Positions 24,476-33,461 of a stretch of DNA of 64,000 nt are shown piece by piece. The stretch is from Intestinibacillus massiliensis (lineage in GTDB: Bacteria > Bacillota > Clostridia > Oscillospirales > Butyricicoccaceae), in NCBI GenBank assembly GCA_029267335.1, contig JAJUJC010000001.1:248001-312000 (forward strand), given 5' to 3'. Numbering within the stretch: position 1 is the stretch's first letter; every line of letters begins with the position of its first letter. The position numbers and the translations under genes are program-made. The notes beneath the pieces were generated by a model. It made no database searches. It had not been told where the DNA came from and saw nothing but the letters and a program-made list of their open reading frames with translations.

Positions 24476-24845
24476 GATACTGATGCATTTCCGCACGCTG
24501 AAAAAAAGCGCCGGTGATGTTTCGCTGTCCGATGCGATCGACAGCGATCCGGACGGAAACGCGCTTGCGCTGATGGATGTCATTAGCTGCGAGGACGAGG
24601 GTCTGCTGCGTATAGAGCAAGAGGATCGCTACATACAGCTTTATGAACGAATACAGGCTTGTCTCGACGAGCGCGAACGGGAGATCATCTGCCTGCGCTA
24701 CGGTATCGGCGGGAAAGAACCCCTCACCCAACGCGAAATCGCGAAATCGCACGGCATCTCACGCTCCTATGTATCGCGCATTGAGAAAAAAGCGCTGCTT
24801 AAGCTGCGAAGTGCTCTTGAAAAGACAGATCATAACGCGAAATAG
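24471..24845 (+). CDS. sigK: Sigma-K C-terminal half (SpoIIIC-like, split sigK)
   Basis: About 124 codons encoding NEILMHFRTLKKSAGDVSLS (end of region 2/linker), IDSDPDGNALALMDVIS, EREREIICLRYGIGG (region 4.1) and LTQREIAKSHGISRSYVSRI (region 4.2 helix-turn-helix). This matches sporulation sigma-K and not sigma-E. Regions 1.2-2.4 are missing, so it cannot work alone. The first sensible in-frame ATG (24483) lacks a ribosome site. The frame is intact to its end, with no decay, as expected for the 3' exon of a gene restored by recombinase excision. No 5' half was found on either strand of the window. Confidence 0.85.
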   Translation, partial: NEILMHFRTLKKSAGDVSLSDAIDSDPDGNALALMDVISCEDEGLLRIEQEDRYIQLYERIQACLDEREREIICLRYGIGGKEPLTQREIAKSHGISRSYVSRIEKKALLKLRSALEKTDHNAK

Positions 24846-24877
24846 CAGCAATACATGTCCCCTTTTTCTTTATAGGA

Positions 24878-24907
24878 TTGACAAAACCGCTGTAAACGGG
24901 GTATCCT
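24878..24907 (+). promoter_or_regulatory. Probable sigma-A promoter for the ThrE-type exporter genes
   Basis: TTGACA (24878-24883), 18-bp spacer, TATCCT (24902-24907), 28 bp ahead of the first exporter gene. Confidence 0.55.
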
Positions 24908-24934
24908 GAAAGAAACGGAAGGGGGCGCACTGCG

Positions 24935-25717
24935 ATGCAGGAAAAAATGACGACAGCCGAGCTGCTGACGATCGCTATCGAGATCGGGCAGCAGATGCTT
25001 GAAAGCGGTGCGGAGATCTACCGTGTAGAGGAATCTATCGGTCGTATTTGCATCGCATACGGTGCAGCGGACACGCATGTGTATGCGGTACCGACGAGCA
25101 TCATTGCGACTGTCGCGCGTTCCGGCGAGCCGCCGCTGACACGCACACGACGTATCCGTGCGCGCGGGATCGATTTGGATCGGCTCGATCGTCTGAATGC
25201 GCTGTGCCGTGCGATTTGTGCGCAGCAGATGACGGAAAACGAGGTGCGCAGCGAGCTGGCTTTGATCGCCGCGCGACCGGATTACCCGACATGGGTGCTG
25301 CGGCTTTGCTTTGGCATCGTCGCCGGGCTGTTTACGCTACTCTTTGGTGGAGATGCGCGCGGTGCTATGATTGCATTCGGTATCGGGCTGTGCCTGAAAC
25401 TTACACTCGATGCATTGGAGCGCATGCAGGTCAACAGCCTGTTCCTGAACATCGTCGGGGGCGCGCTGATCGCAACACTTGCCGTTAGTGCCGCGCGGTT
25501 CGGTCTGGTGAGCAGTTATGACCGCGTGATCGTCGGCAGCATCATGACCTTGGTGCCCGGTCTCGCGATCACAAATTCCATGCGCGACTTGATCGCCGGA
25601 GACTCCATCGCAGGTATGACGAAATTTACCGAAGCTCTGCTCGTTGCTGCCGGTATCGCCATCGGTGTCGCACTTCCCCTCAGCGCGCTGCATCTGTGGA
25701 GGGGGCTTGGCATATGA
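24935..25717 (+). CDS. Threonine/serine exporter ThrE-like, N-terminal (DUF1212) subunit
   Basis: A 260-residue membrane protein. The N-terminal cytoplasmic region (IEIGQQMLESGAEIYRVEES, PTSIIATV, about residues 11-70) is the DUF1212 hallmark. Five or so hydrophobic helices follow, with the conserved segment TLVPGLAITNSMRDLIAGD (about 203-221). It overlaps the next gene by 4 bp (ATGA). In Clostridia the ThrE exporter is commonly split into this protein and a short partner. Amino-acid export is inferred from the family. Confidence 0.88.
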   Translation: MQEKMTTAELLTIAIEIGQQMLESGAEIYRVEESIGRICIAYGAADTHVYAVPTSIIATVARSGEPPLTRTRRIRARGIDLDRLDRLNALCRAICAQQMTENEVRSELALIAARPDYPTWVLRLCFGIVAGLFTLLFGGDARGAMIAFGIGLCLKLTLDALERMQVNSLFLNIVGGALIATLAVSAARFGLVSSYDRVIVGSIMTLVPGLAITNSMRDLIAGDSIAGMTKFTEALLVAAGIAIGVALPLSALHLWRGLGI

Positions 25718-26145
25718 AACTACTGTTAGAGGTATTCTGGTCGTTTTGCGCTTGCCTCGCCTTTGGTGTGATTTTTCGGCTGCGCGGTAGGAAGCTGTTT
25801 TATGCCGCATTGGGTGCGGCACTCGGCTGGTTGGTCTTTCGCCTGGCAAACCGGCTGCCCGGTAGTGATATTCCGGACTACTTTCTGGCGACTATAGTCA
25901 TTTCGATCTATTCAGAAGTCATGGCACGCGTTTTCCGTGCACCGGTCAGCATTTTTCTTGCGATCGCACTCATTCCGCTCGTTCCCGGCGGCGGCATTTA
26001 TGACACCATGGAACAATGTCTCATCGGAAACGCATCCGAGGCGGCACGTCTGGGACTGCATACGGTCGGCATTGCGAGCGCGCTTGCCATCGGCATTGTC
26101 ATGGTCTCCTCAACTGTGCGCATCCTGACGCATAAACGCCGATGA
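25714..26145 (+). CDS. Threonine/serine exporter ThrE-like, C-terminal (DUF3815) subunit
   Basis: A 143-residue membrane protein with four hydrophobic segments. It carries the segment ALIPLVPGGGIYDTMEQCL (about residues 85-103), characteristic of the C-terminal half of ThrE. ATG start with GGAGGGGGCTTGGCAT, translationally coupled to the upstream subunit. The two halves presumably assemble into one exporter. Confidence 0.88.
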   Translation: MKLLLEVFWSFCACLAFGVIFRLRGRKLFYAALGAALGWLVFRLANRLPGSDIPDYFLATIVISIYSEVMARVFRAPVSIFLAIALIPLVPGGGIYDTMEQCLIGNASEAARLGLHTVGIASALAIGIVMVSSTVRILTHKRR

Positions 26146-26152
26146 AATCCGG

Positions 26153-26203
26153 CGCCAAAAACACCCGATCTAGCTGGTAAGCCGAGATCGGGTGTTTTTG
26201 GCG
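26153..26203. terminator. Strong bidirectional terminator
   Basis: Nineteen-bp perfect arms (26153-26171 and 26185-26203), GC-rich in the middle with an A5/T5 tract, lie between the plus-strand exporter genes and minus-strand DNA. Confidence 0.85.
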
Positions 26204-26224
26204 TTGAGAGCGGCCGCGCCATGC

Positions 26225-26386
26225 TCAAACTTTTTCATAATGAACGCGACTTGCGTCCCAACGGTCGATAAAATGATTGGCATGCGCGTCGTTGGGATAG
26301 CCGATTGCAAGCGGCGCATTTGCGGCCGGCTTTGCATATGGACTCATCTCGGAAAGGCGCACAAGCGCTTCCCTCTCATCCGCATG
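26225..26386 (-). pseudogene. Relic of a nitroreductase gene with internal deletion
   Basis: A 53-codon frame reads EALVRLSEMSPYAKPAANAP, then IGYPNDAHANHFIDRWDASR and VHYEKV before its stop. This corresponds to a central piece of a clostridial nitroreductase joined directly to the C-terminal GYP...RWDxSRVHYEK tail. The FMN-binding N-terminus is gone, and a stop codon lies two codons upstream. No start with a ribosome site is present. Confidence 0.65.
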
Positions 26387-26429
26387 AACTCAACAGAAGA
26401 CGACCGTCTTAACAGAAGGGAGCATCATT

Positions 26430-27698
26430 TTATTCCGCGGAGGACAGCATGAGTTTAATGCGGTTCTCCTGATTGATCTTGGAGGCGCCCGGATCATAAT
26501 CCACCGCGACGATATTGGCTTCGGGATAATGCTCGCGAATTTTGCGCAGCATGCCTTTTCCTGCGATGTGGTTGGGTAGGCAGCCAAACGGCTGTGTGCA
26601 TACGATGTTGCGCACGCCCTCGGAAATCAGTTCGATCATTTCCGCCGGTAACAGCCAACCCTCGCCCATCTTGACGCCGGGGCTGATGATTTTCTGCGAG
26701 AGGCGGCGTACCTTATCAAACGGCATAGGCGGCGCGAATTTTCCCTGCTCACGGATCAGCTTAATCATATCTGCCTGCTTTTTAAGCACGAAATGATACG
26801 CAAGCTTATAACCGATCGCTTTTTTCGGGCTTCTGCCATACAGTTCCGCGTCAATGACACTGTTGTAGATGCAGTACAGGCAAAAATCCATCAGTCCGGG
26901 CAGCACAGGCTCACAGTTTTCCGACAGCAGGAAACGCTCCAGATTGTTGTTGCCAAGCGGGGAAAATTTAACATAAATTTCACCGACGATGCCCACCCGT
27001 TTTTTATGCTGTGTTTTGTCGAGTTTGAGTTTACCGAACGCCTCGAGCACGAAGCGATACAGGCTCATGACCTCGTGGTATCGAATGAGCCGCCCCGCAG
27101 TAAAGCGCTGCGCCACTGTGCGGATGCAAATGCGGGCTGCCTGATCGGTCGAACCGGGCACGATCTCATACGGACGGCACTGATTCGCAACGAGCATGAT
27201 AAGATCGCCGATCAGCATGCCATAGGCGATCTGCACAAGCATCTTTCCGCTGAGTTGAAAGCCCGGATTCTCCTCCAAACCGCTGAAATTGAGCGAAATA
27301 ACCGGAATATAGTCATAACCGTTCTTCGCGAGCGCCTTGCGCAGCAGATGGATATAGTTGGAAGCGCGGCACCCGCCGCCGGTCTGCGGCATGATGAGCG
27401 CAATTTTGTGCGTATCATATTTGCCGCTCTCAATGGCGTTCATGAGTTGACCGATGACAAGCAGCGCCGGATAACAGGTATCATTATGCACATTTTTCAG
27501 TCCCTGCTCGACGATATCCGGCCCTTCGGTATCGAGCAGTTCCATGCGATAGCCGTAATTTTCCATGATGCGGCAAATCAGTCCCAACTGGATCGGCAGC
27601 ATATTGGGCACCAAAATGGTGTAGTCACGGCGCATTTCTTCGGTAAAGGCGACGCGCGGGACCGCCCGCGGGTCAGTCGTGTTTGGATTGTTCTGCAA
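26430..27698 (-). CDS. DUF2229/HgdB-like subunit of an acyl-CoA dehydratase activase system
   Basis: A 422-residue protein matching the C-terminal third of the large (about 1,400-residue) BadF/BcrAD-type activase-related proteins of Firmicutes. It contains cysteine motifs NDTCYPALLVIGQLMNAIES (start about residue 71), GGGCRASNYIHLLRKAL and VCTQPFGCLPNHIAGKG, suited to bind an iron-sulfur cluster. The likely start is TTG at 27698, preceded by GAGGAGGGGAGAAAGC. It overlaps the upstream activase gene by 26 bp in another frame. The split looks natural because the second gene has its own good ribosome site. The physiological substrate of this widespread family is not established. Confidence 0.8.
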   Translation of the reverse strand: MQNNPNTTDPRAVPRVAFTEEMRRDYTILVPNMLPIQLGLICRIMENYGYRMELLDTEGPDIVEQGLKNVHNDTCYPALLVIGQLMNAIESGKYDTHKIALIMPQTGGGCRASNYIHLLRKALAKNGYDYIPVISLNFSGLEENPGFQLSGKMLVQIAYGMLIGDLIMLVANQCRPYEIVPGSTDQAARICIRTVAQRFTAGRLIRYHEVMSLYRFVLEAFGKLKLDKTQHKKRVGIVGEIYVKFSPLGNNNLERFLLSENCEPVLPGLMDFCLYCIYNSVIDAELYGRSPKKAIGYKLAYHFVLKKQADMIKLIREQGKFAPPMPFDKVRRLSQKIISPGVKMGEGWLLPAEMIELISEGVRNIVCTQPFGCLPNHIAGKGMLRKIREHYPEANIVAVDYDPGASKINQENRIKLMLSSAE

Positions 27699-30636
27699 GC
27701 TTTCTCCCCTCCTCTACCGCGGCAAGCATACTGCGAATGCGAATCTTTGCCGCGCCAAGGTTGTTAATTTCGTCGATTTTAAGCTGTGTATAGATTTTTC
27801 CGCCGCCTTCGACGATGGCGCGCATTTCATCGGTCGTGATCGCGTCGATGCCGCAGCCGAACGATACGAGCTGCACAAGCTGCGCATTGGGCTTGCCTAC
27901 AACATACTCGGCAGCACCGTACATGCGTGAGTGATATGTCCACTGGTTGAGTACATGCACACTTGGCTCCTGCGCAAGCTGCCAGACCGCATCCTCGGAC
28001 ACGATGACCATGCCGTAGGAGCCGATTAGTTGATGAATACCGTGGTTGATCTCCGGATCGACATGATACGGACGACCCGCGATCACGGCAATTTCCAGTC
28101 CGTTTTCATCTGCGTAGCGGATCGCCCGTGCCCCCTCGGCACGCACTTCGGCATAAAAACGGTCTAATTCCGTATATGCGTATGAGATGGCGTTCGAAAT
28201 CGCACGTTTGGAAAGCGTCCTATATTTTCCCCGGAAATACCGCAGCGCCTGCTTCTCAAACTGCTTGTGATCGCGCAGTTCAAAGTACGGCATCATGAAG
28301 TCAAAGCCCTTGAGCGCGGAGACGTTGGCTTCGAGCAGTTCCGGATAGTACGCGACGACAGGACAGTTGTAACAGTTGGTCGCCCGTCCCTCGTCAAGAT
28401 TGTAGGTCATACACGGATAGAAGATCGCGTCCACGCCCTTTGCGAGCAGATTCTCGATATGTCCATGCATGAGCTTTGCGGGATAGCACACCGTATCAGA
28501 CGGAATGGAGTGCTGTCCCTTGATGTAAAGGTCGCGTGTAGAAACGTCGCTGAGCACGACCTCAAAGCCCAACTCTCGCCAGAACGTCGCCCAGAACGGC
28601 AGAAGTTCATAGTAGTTCAGGCCGAACGGGATGCCGATGCGTCCGCGCGACGCGGAAACTGGCTCCTGCACGTCGTAGCTTTTGAGCTTTTCGAGTTTCC
28701 ATGTATAGAGATCAGGCAGCTCACGCGCCTGCCCCTTGCCAAGCGGACGCTCACATCGGTTGCCCGAAATAAAGCGGCGTCCGCCGGAAAAATCATTGAT
28801 GGTCAGATTGCAGTGGTTGGTGCACAGACCACAGCGCACCGAGCGCACCTGATGCGAAAATTGCAGCAGCTCCATCGTGCCGAGCAAATGGGTCTGCGCA
28901 GGTACGTTCGCCTTGGCATGCAACGCCGCACCGTACGCGCCCATCAGACCGGAAATCGCGGGGCGCGTGACCTCACGGCCAATTTCCTGCTCGAAGGAAC
29001 GCAGGATCGCATCATTCAGGAATGTGCCGCCCTGTACCACGATATTTTTGCCCAAATCGTCGGGAGAGTGCGCGCGAATGACCTTATACAGCGCATTTTT
29101 GACGACCGAGACCGACAAACCTGCCGAGATCGCGTCAATGCCCGCGCCGTCCTTCTGAGCCTGCTTGACCGAGGAGTTCATGAACACCGTGCAGCGCGAG
29201 CCAAGGTCGATCGGCCCCGCCGCAAACAGTCCAAGCTTGCAGAATTCCTCAATGGAGTATCCCATCGAACGCGCGAAAGTCTCGATAAAGGAGCCGCAGC
29301 CCGAGGAACACGCCTCATTGAGCGAAATATTGTCGATGCAGTTGTTGCGGATCTTAAAGCACTTGATGTCCTGTCCGCCGATGTCGATGATGAAGTCCAC
29401 ATTGGGGCAGAAATGCCGCGCCGCCTTAAAGTGCGCCACGGTCTCGACGAGACCGTAGTCCACGCCGAACGCATTCTGGATGAGCGCTTCGCCGTAACCC
29501 GTGACCGCGGAGGAAACAATGTGCACGCGATCGGCACAGAGTTCACGCAATTTGAGCAGCTGCTCGCGGATCACGTCCGCCGGACTGCCCTTGTTGGAGG
29601 CATAGTGATGGAACAAGATCTGATCGTCCGCACCGATGAGCACCATTTTCGTGGTGGTCGAACCGCAGTCGATGCCGAGGTATGCGTCGCCTTCGTAGAC
29701 CGTGACATTTTCCGTCATCACATCATGACGGCTGTGACGCGCGCGGAACGCGTCATATTCTTCACGGCTCTTGAAAAGCGGCGGCAGGTGCACGGTCTCG
29801 ATCGGAATGCGTGCGGTTTTCTCAAGCAGCGTGAGCAACTCGCCGTAGCCGTACTCGCGTGTGGTGTTGTCGTGCGCATACTGCGCCGCGCCCGCGGCGA
29901 TCGCAAACGGTGCGAGCGCAGGAAAGTGCGCATGCGCCGCATCCAATCCCAGCGTCTCCTGAAACCGCTTTTGCAGCCCCTTGAAGAAGAACAGTGGTCC
30001 GCCGAGGAAGAGCACGTCGCCCTTGATTTCGCGCCCCTGTGCCAGACCGGTCAGGGTCTGGTTGACGACCGCCTGAAAAATAGATGCCGCGACATCCTCC
30101 TTGCGTGCGCCCTCGTTGAGCAGCGGCTGAATGTCCGACTTCGCAAAGACGCCGCAGCGCGAAGCAATGGTGTAAATACGCTCCATATTCACGCTGAGTG
30201 CATCCAGTTCCGACGGGGTCACATCGAGCAATACCGCCATCTGGTCGATAAACGCACCGGTGCCGCCCGCGCACGAACCGTTCATACGCTCCTCGAGCTG
30301 CCCGGACAGAAAGATGATCTTCGCGTCCTCACCGCCGAGCTCGATGACGACATCCGCCGCAGGCACAAAGACGCCGACTGCCTTGCGCGTCGCGAAAACC
30401 TCCTGCACAAAATCCACGTTCGCAGCTTTGGCAACACCTAAACCTGCCGAGCCGGTGATTGCCACACGAAGCGTATCGCCGCCGATAGCTGAGCGCGCGT
30501 CCTGCAACAGTTCGCACGCCCTCTCGCGTACCTTGGAAAAATGGCGCTCGTAGCGCTGATAGACGATCTCGCCGTCGCGCACGGCGACGAGCTTGACTGT
30601 GGTCGAGCCTATATCAATTCCTAAACTTACACTCAT
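27673..30636 (-). CDS. Tandem BadF/BcrA-type ATPase (acyl-CoA dehydratase activase-related) with DUF2229
   Basis: A 987-residue cytoplasmic protein. ASKHA ATPase domain 1 has SLGIDIGSTTVKLVAV at the N-terminus and SCAGGTGAFIDQMAVLL. Domain 2 starts near residue 315 (YLGIDCGSTTTKMVLIG) and has NEACSSGCGSFIETFARSMG. Then come a cysteine cluster (RCGLCTNHCNLTIN, near residue 645) and a DUF2229 domain with PSDTVCYPAKLMHGH and FYPCMTYN. Relatives use ATP to push an electron from a [4Fe-4S] cluster into 2-hydroxyacyl-CoA dehydratases. No dehydratase alpha/beta genes are adjacent, so this belongs to the widely conserved orphan group of unknown substrate. Confidence 0.85.
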   Translation of the reverse strand: MSVSLGIDIGSTTVKLVAVRDGEIVYQRYERHFSKVRERACELLQDARSAIGGDTLRVAITGSAGLGVAKAANVDFVQEVFATRKAVGVFVPAADVVIELGGEDAKIIFLSGQLEERMNGSCAGGTGAFIDQMAVLLDVTPSELDALSVNMERIYTIASRCGVFAKSDIQPLLNEGARKEDVAASIFQAVVNQTLTGLAQGREIKGDVLFLGGPLFFFKGLQKRFQETLGLDAAHAHFPALAPFAIAAGAAQYAHDNTTREYGYGELLTLLEKTARIPIETVHLPPLFKSREEYDAFRARHSRHDVMTENVTVYEGDAYLGIDCGSTTTKMVLIGADDQILFHHYASNKGSPADVIREQLLKLRELCADRVHIVSSAVTGYGEALIQNAFGVDYGLVETVAHFKAARHFCPNVDFIIDIGGQDIKCFKIRNNCIDNISLNEACSSGCGSFIETFARSMGYSIEEFCKLGLFAAGPIDLGSRCTVFMNSSVKQAQKDGAGIDAISAGLSVSVVKNALYKVIRAHSPDDLGKNIVVQGGTFLNDAILRSFEQEIGREVTRPAISGLMGAYGAALHAKANVPAQTHLLGTMELLQFSHQVRSVRCGLCTNHCNLTINDFSGGRRFISGNRCERPLGKGQARELPDLYTWKLEKLKSYDVQEPVSASRGRIGIPFGLNYYELLPFWATFWRELGFEVVLSDVSTRDLYIKGQHSIPSDTVCYPAKLMHGHIENLLAKGVDAIFYPCMTYNLDEGRATNCYNCPVVAYYPELLEANVSALKGFDFMMPYFELRDHKQFEKQALRYFRGKYRTLSKRAISNAISYAYTELDRFYAEVRAEGARAIRYADENGLEIAVIAGRPYHVDPEINHGIHQLIGSYGMVIVSEDAVWQLAQEPSVHVLNQWTYHSRMYGAAEYVVGKPNAQLVQLVSFGCGIDAITTDEMRAIVEGGGKIYTQLKIDEINNLGAAKIRIRSMLAAVEEGRKLAEQSKHD

Positions 30637-30758
30637 AGCTTTCTTTTAACCTACTCCGATAGCCTTGATGCTGCTCTGCAGCGATACTATTCTACGCTTT
30701 CATTCGACGGTTTGCAACAAAAATATTTAGTGCGTCAAACCTTCCAAAAATGTATCCA

Positions 30759-31094
30759 TTAAAAGACGAGCTGAATCAGCACCATGTACAAAACTGTGCC
30801 CCCGCCGATGCTGATGAGCGAGTTCTTTCCGAACCAATGCAACAGCGCTGTCGCGACGCATGCAATAATTTCCGGCAGACCGAACGGCCATGCGGAAAAC
30901 ACCGTACCGCGCATACAGTACACAATGAGCATCGCGATCACCGCGGCGGGCATGACGACACCGAGATAGCTGATGATTTTGGGCACACGGCCGCTGCGTC
31001 CAAATGCGAGGTAGGAGCCGAAGCGGGTAAATAGCGTCATAACCGCAATGACCAGAATGATAGCGAGAGAATACAAAATCATGTGGATATTCAT
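30759..31094 (-). CDS. azlD: AzlD-family branched-chain amino acid exporter subunit
   Basis: A 111-residue membrane protein with three to four helices. It shows MTLFTRFGSYLAFGRSGRVP and ISYLGVVMPAAVIAMLIVYC (about residues 19-60), as in AzlD. It overlaps azlC by 4 bp. Together the two proteins form an amino acid (branched-chain) exporter. Confidence 0.88.
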   Translation of the reverse strand: MNIHMILYSLAIILVIAVMTLFTRFGSYLAFGRSGRVPKIISYLGVVMPAAVIAMLIVYCMRGTVFSAWPFGLPEIIACVATALLHWFGKNSLISIGGGTVLYMVLIQLVF

Positions 31095-31852
31095 ACTGCG
31101 TTCTCCCCCTCACAGGAATCCTGCGCCGCGCCGAGCAGCATAGGTTCCAGTTTTGTGCGCAGGGCGAGAAAGCACAGGACGATCGCCAAAATCGCGGGGA
31201 TCAGCATGTTGTCGCTGCCCAGATGCTTTGTCACGAGAAGCGCAAGACCGGACGCCCCAAAGCCGAGCAACGCCGGCAGTTTGGTCTTGGCGGTACGCCA
31301 CTGATCGACGCAGATCACGATAAACAGCGCGGTCATGGCAAAGTCGATCCCCGTCGTGTCAAAGGTCAGAAACCGTCCGACGAGCGCGCCCAAAGTGCAG
31401 CCGACGATCCAATAAATGTGATCGCATAACGAAACCAAAAACATATACTGCTCGCTCGTCGTCCCCTCCGGTGGTTCGGAAGCGCACAGCAGCGCATAGG
31501 TTTCGTCTGTCAGTGCAAACATCATATAATATTTACGCGCGCCGAAGCCTTTAAAACGATCCAGAAAAGACAACCCGTACACAAAATACCGGAAGTGAAC
31601 GAGCAGGGTCGTGATCGCGACCGTGACGAGATCCGTCTGCGCGACCAGAAACGGGATCGCCATGTACTGCATGGTGCCGGCATAGATAATGACGCTCATA
31701 AACAGTGCCCAGACAAAGTTGTATCCTGCCTGTTGCAGCAGGATGCCAAAGGCAATGCCCATGAATAAATAACCGCACATGACAGGCATCGTGACAGTGA
31801 GTACACGCCGGATGAGCGCCCCGCGATGCCGACGGGGTTGGTAGCTTTCCAA
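31091..31852 (-). CDS. azlC: AzlC-family branched-chain amino acid exporter subunit
   Basis: A 253-residue membrane protein. It shows PVMCGYLFMGIAFGILLQQAG (a 21-residue segment, quoted here only as PVMCGY...LLQQAG), SVIIYAGTMQYMAIPFL, LLVHFRYFVYGLSFL and FALTDETYALLC, all typical of AzlC. The likely start is TTG at 31852 with AGGAG nine nt upstream; no ATG is well placed. It is coupled to azlD downstream. Confidence 0.87.
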   Translation of the reverse strand: MESYQPRRHRGALIRRVLTVTMPVMCGYLFMGIAFGILLQQAGYNFVWALFMSVIIYAGTMQYMAIPFLVAQTDLVTVAITTLLVHFRYFVYGLSFLDRFKGFGARKYYMMFALTDETYALLCASEPPEGTTSEQYMFLVSLCDHIYWIVGCTLGALVGRFLTFDTTGIDFAMTALFIVICVDQWRTAKTKLPALLGFGASGLALLVTKHLGSDNMLIPAILAIVLCFLALRTKLEPMLLGAAQDSCEGENAV

Positions 31853-31946
31853 ATTCCCACACTCCTAAGTTTTGATAAATTTATATACGAAGTTATTATA
31901 AGCCTTTCCATCCGGCTTTGCAACGACAGTTTTCGCGAAAATGCTC

Positions 31947-31974
31947 TTGACAAACGCAAAATCACTGTTATAAT
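31947..31974 (+). promoter_or_regulatory. Consensus sigma-A promoter of metK
   Basis: TTGACA (31947-31952), 16-bp spacer, TATAAT (31969-31974), a perfect match to both boxes, about 30 bp upstream of the SAM riboswitch. Confidence 0.85.
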
Positions 31975-32002
31975 AATAGTCGTATTTTAAAAAATTTCAT
32001 AA

Positions 32003-32127
32003 CCTTATCAAGAGCGGTGGAGGGACCGGCCCCATGAAGCCCAGCAACCTGCGGACATCCGTAAGGTGCTAAATCCGGCGGTGATTTTGTTCCGAGGAGA
32101 TTTCTCCTCACGGACCGAAAGATGAGG
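32003..32127 (+). promoter_or_regulatory. SAM-I (S-box) riboswitch
   Basis: The leader carries the S-box core: CTTATCAAGAGCGGTGGAGG, then GACCGGCCC, GAAGCCCAGCAACC, AAGGTGCTAAATCC and GAAAGATGAG closing the P1 stem. It is followed by a terminator hairpin (32139-32167) and then metK. High S-adenosylmethionine should stabilise the anti-antiterminator and stop transcription. Confidence 0.96.
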
Positions 32128-32138
32128 CAGTTGTGCTT

Positions 32139-32167
32139 GCGTTTCCGTCCGGGAAACGCTTTTTTTA
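32139..32167 (+). terminator. Riboswitch-controlled terminator before metK
   Basis: Eight-bp arms GCGTTTCC/GGAAACGC (32139-32146 and 32152-32159) are followed by eight T. It sits 12 nt after the SAM-I aptamer and forms its expression platform. Confidence 0.9.
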
Positions 32168-32201
32168 TTGCCCGATATGTATCAGAAAGGAAGAACAAAC
32201 T

Positions 32202-33395
32202 ATGGCAAGACACCTTTTCACTTCAGAATCCGTTACCGAAGGTCATCCCGATAAAATTTGCGACCAGATCTCTGATGCAATCCTCGACGCGATCTACGCG
32301 CAGGACCCGATGGCACGCGTTGCATGCGAAACCACAGTCACGACCGGCATTGTTTCCGTGATGGGCGAAATTTCGACGAACTGCTATGTCGACATTCCCC
32401 ATGTGGTGCGCGACGTTGTGCGCGGCATCGGCTATGACCGTGCTAAATACGGCTTCGACTGCGACACCTGTGCGGTTGTGACCTCGATCGACGAGCAGTC
32501 CGCCGACATCGCGCTCGGCGTGGACAACTCCCTTGAACGCAAGGGCGGCGCGCAGGATGCCGACCTTGCGATCGGCGCAGGCGATCAGGGCATGATGTTC
32601 GGCTACGCCTGCGACGAAACCGCTGAACTGATGCCGCTCCCCATCTCGCTCGCACATGCGCTTGCAAAGCAGCTCACCGCGGTGCGCAAAGACGGTACGC
32701 TCGATTATCTGCGTCCGGACGGCAAGACGCAGGTCACAGTCGAATACGATGCGGACAACCGCCCCGTGCGCGTGGATACTGTCGTCATTTCGACCCAACA
32801 CAGCCCCGACGTTTCCCTCGAGCGTATCCGCGAGGACATGATCACACATGTGGTCAAGCCCATCATCCCCACTTCTCTGCTTGACGAAAAGACACGTTAT
32901 TTTGTCAATCCGACCGGTCGTTTTGTCGTTGGCGGCCCGCAGGGTGACTCCGGTCTGACCGGCCGCAAGATCATTGTCGACACCTACGGCGGTATGGCGC
33001 GCCACGGCGGCGGCGCGTTCTCGGGCAAGGATCCGACCAAGGTCGACCGTTCCGCAGCTTACGCCGCGCGTTATGTCGCGAAGAATATCGTTGCCGCCGG
33101 TCTTGCAAATCGCTGTGAAGTGCAGCTTGCCTATGCGATCGGCGTCGCACAGCCGGTGTCCATCATGGTGGATACCTTTGGTACGGGCACTGTTTCCGAA
33201 GAGTTGCTGTCGGCGGTTGTGCCGCAGGTCTTTGATCTGCGCCCCGCTGCAATCATCCAAGACCTCGACCTGCGTCGTCCGATTTATCGTCCTCTTGCGG
33301 CTTACGGTCATATGGGACGCGAAGATCTGGGGGTCAAGTGGGAGCTGACCGATCGTGTAGATGCCCTCAAGGCTGCGGTACAGTCTGCAAAGTAA
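32202..33395 (+). CDS. metK: S-adenosylmethionine synthetase
   Basis: A 397-residue enzyme that makes S-adenosylmethionine from methionine and ATP. It shows [20 protein letters not shown] at the N-terminus, [16 protein letters not shown] (about residues 120-135) and [19 protein letters not shown] (about 268-286), all signature segments. ATG start with AAAGGAAGAACAAACT. It is controlled by the upstream SAM-I riboswitch, giving feedback by its product. Confidence 0.97.
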   Translation: MARHLFTSESVTEGHPDKICDQISDAILDAIYAQDPMARVACETTVTTGIVSVMGEISTNCYVDIPHVVRDVVRGIGYDRAKYGFDCDTCAVVTSIDEQSADIALGVDNSLERKGGAQDADLAIGAGDQGMMFGYACDETAELMPLPISLAHALAKQLTAVRKDGTLDYLRPDGKTQVTVEYDADNRPVRVDTVVISTQHSPDVSLERIREDMITHVVKPIIPTSLLDEKTRYFVNPTGRFVVGGPQGDSGLTGRKIIVDTYGGMARHGGGAFSGKDPTKVDRSAAYAARYVAKNIVAAGLANRCEVQLAYAIGVAQPVSIMVDTFGTGTVSEELLSAVVPQVFDLRPAAIIQDLDLRRPIYRPLAAYGHMGREDLGVKWELTDRVDALKAAVQSAK

Positions 33396-33412
33396 ACTAA
33401 GCTACCCATAAG

Positions 33413-33448
33413 AAAAGCGGGATGCGCGTTAAGCTGCATCCCGCTTTT
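33413..33448. terminator. Terminator between metK and the DtxR-family gene
   Basis: Thirteen-bp arms (33413-33425, 33436-33448), GC-rich core with A4/T5 ends. It serves metK and probably also the convergent regulator gene. Confidence 0.85.
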
Positions 33449-33461
33449 TATGCGCACGCAA

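Noticed and set aside
28267-30441. A 724-codon open frame on the plus strand antisense to the activase gene
   Set aside because: It mirrors the codon structure of the real minus-strand gene, has no recognisable domain and no ribosome site. Other long antisense frames (for example opposite ptsI, cobQ, cobA-hemD, cbiET and metK) were dismissed for the same reason.
32003-32160. T-box leader ahead of metK
   Set aside because: The conserved T-box AGGGTGGNACCGCG sequence is absent, and the SAM-I core is complete.
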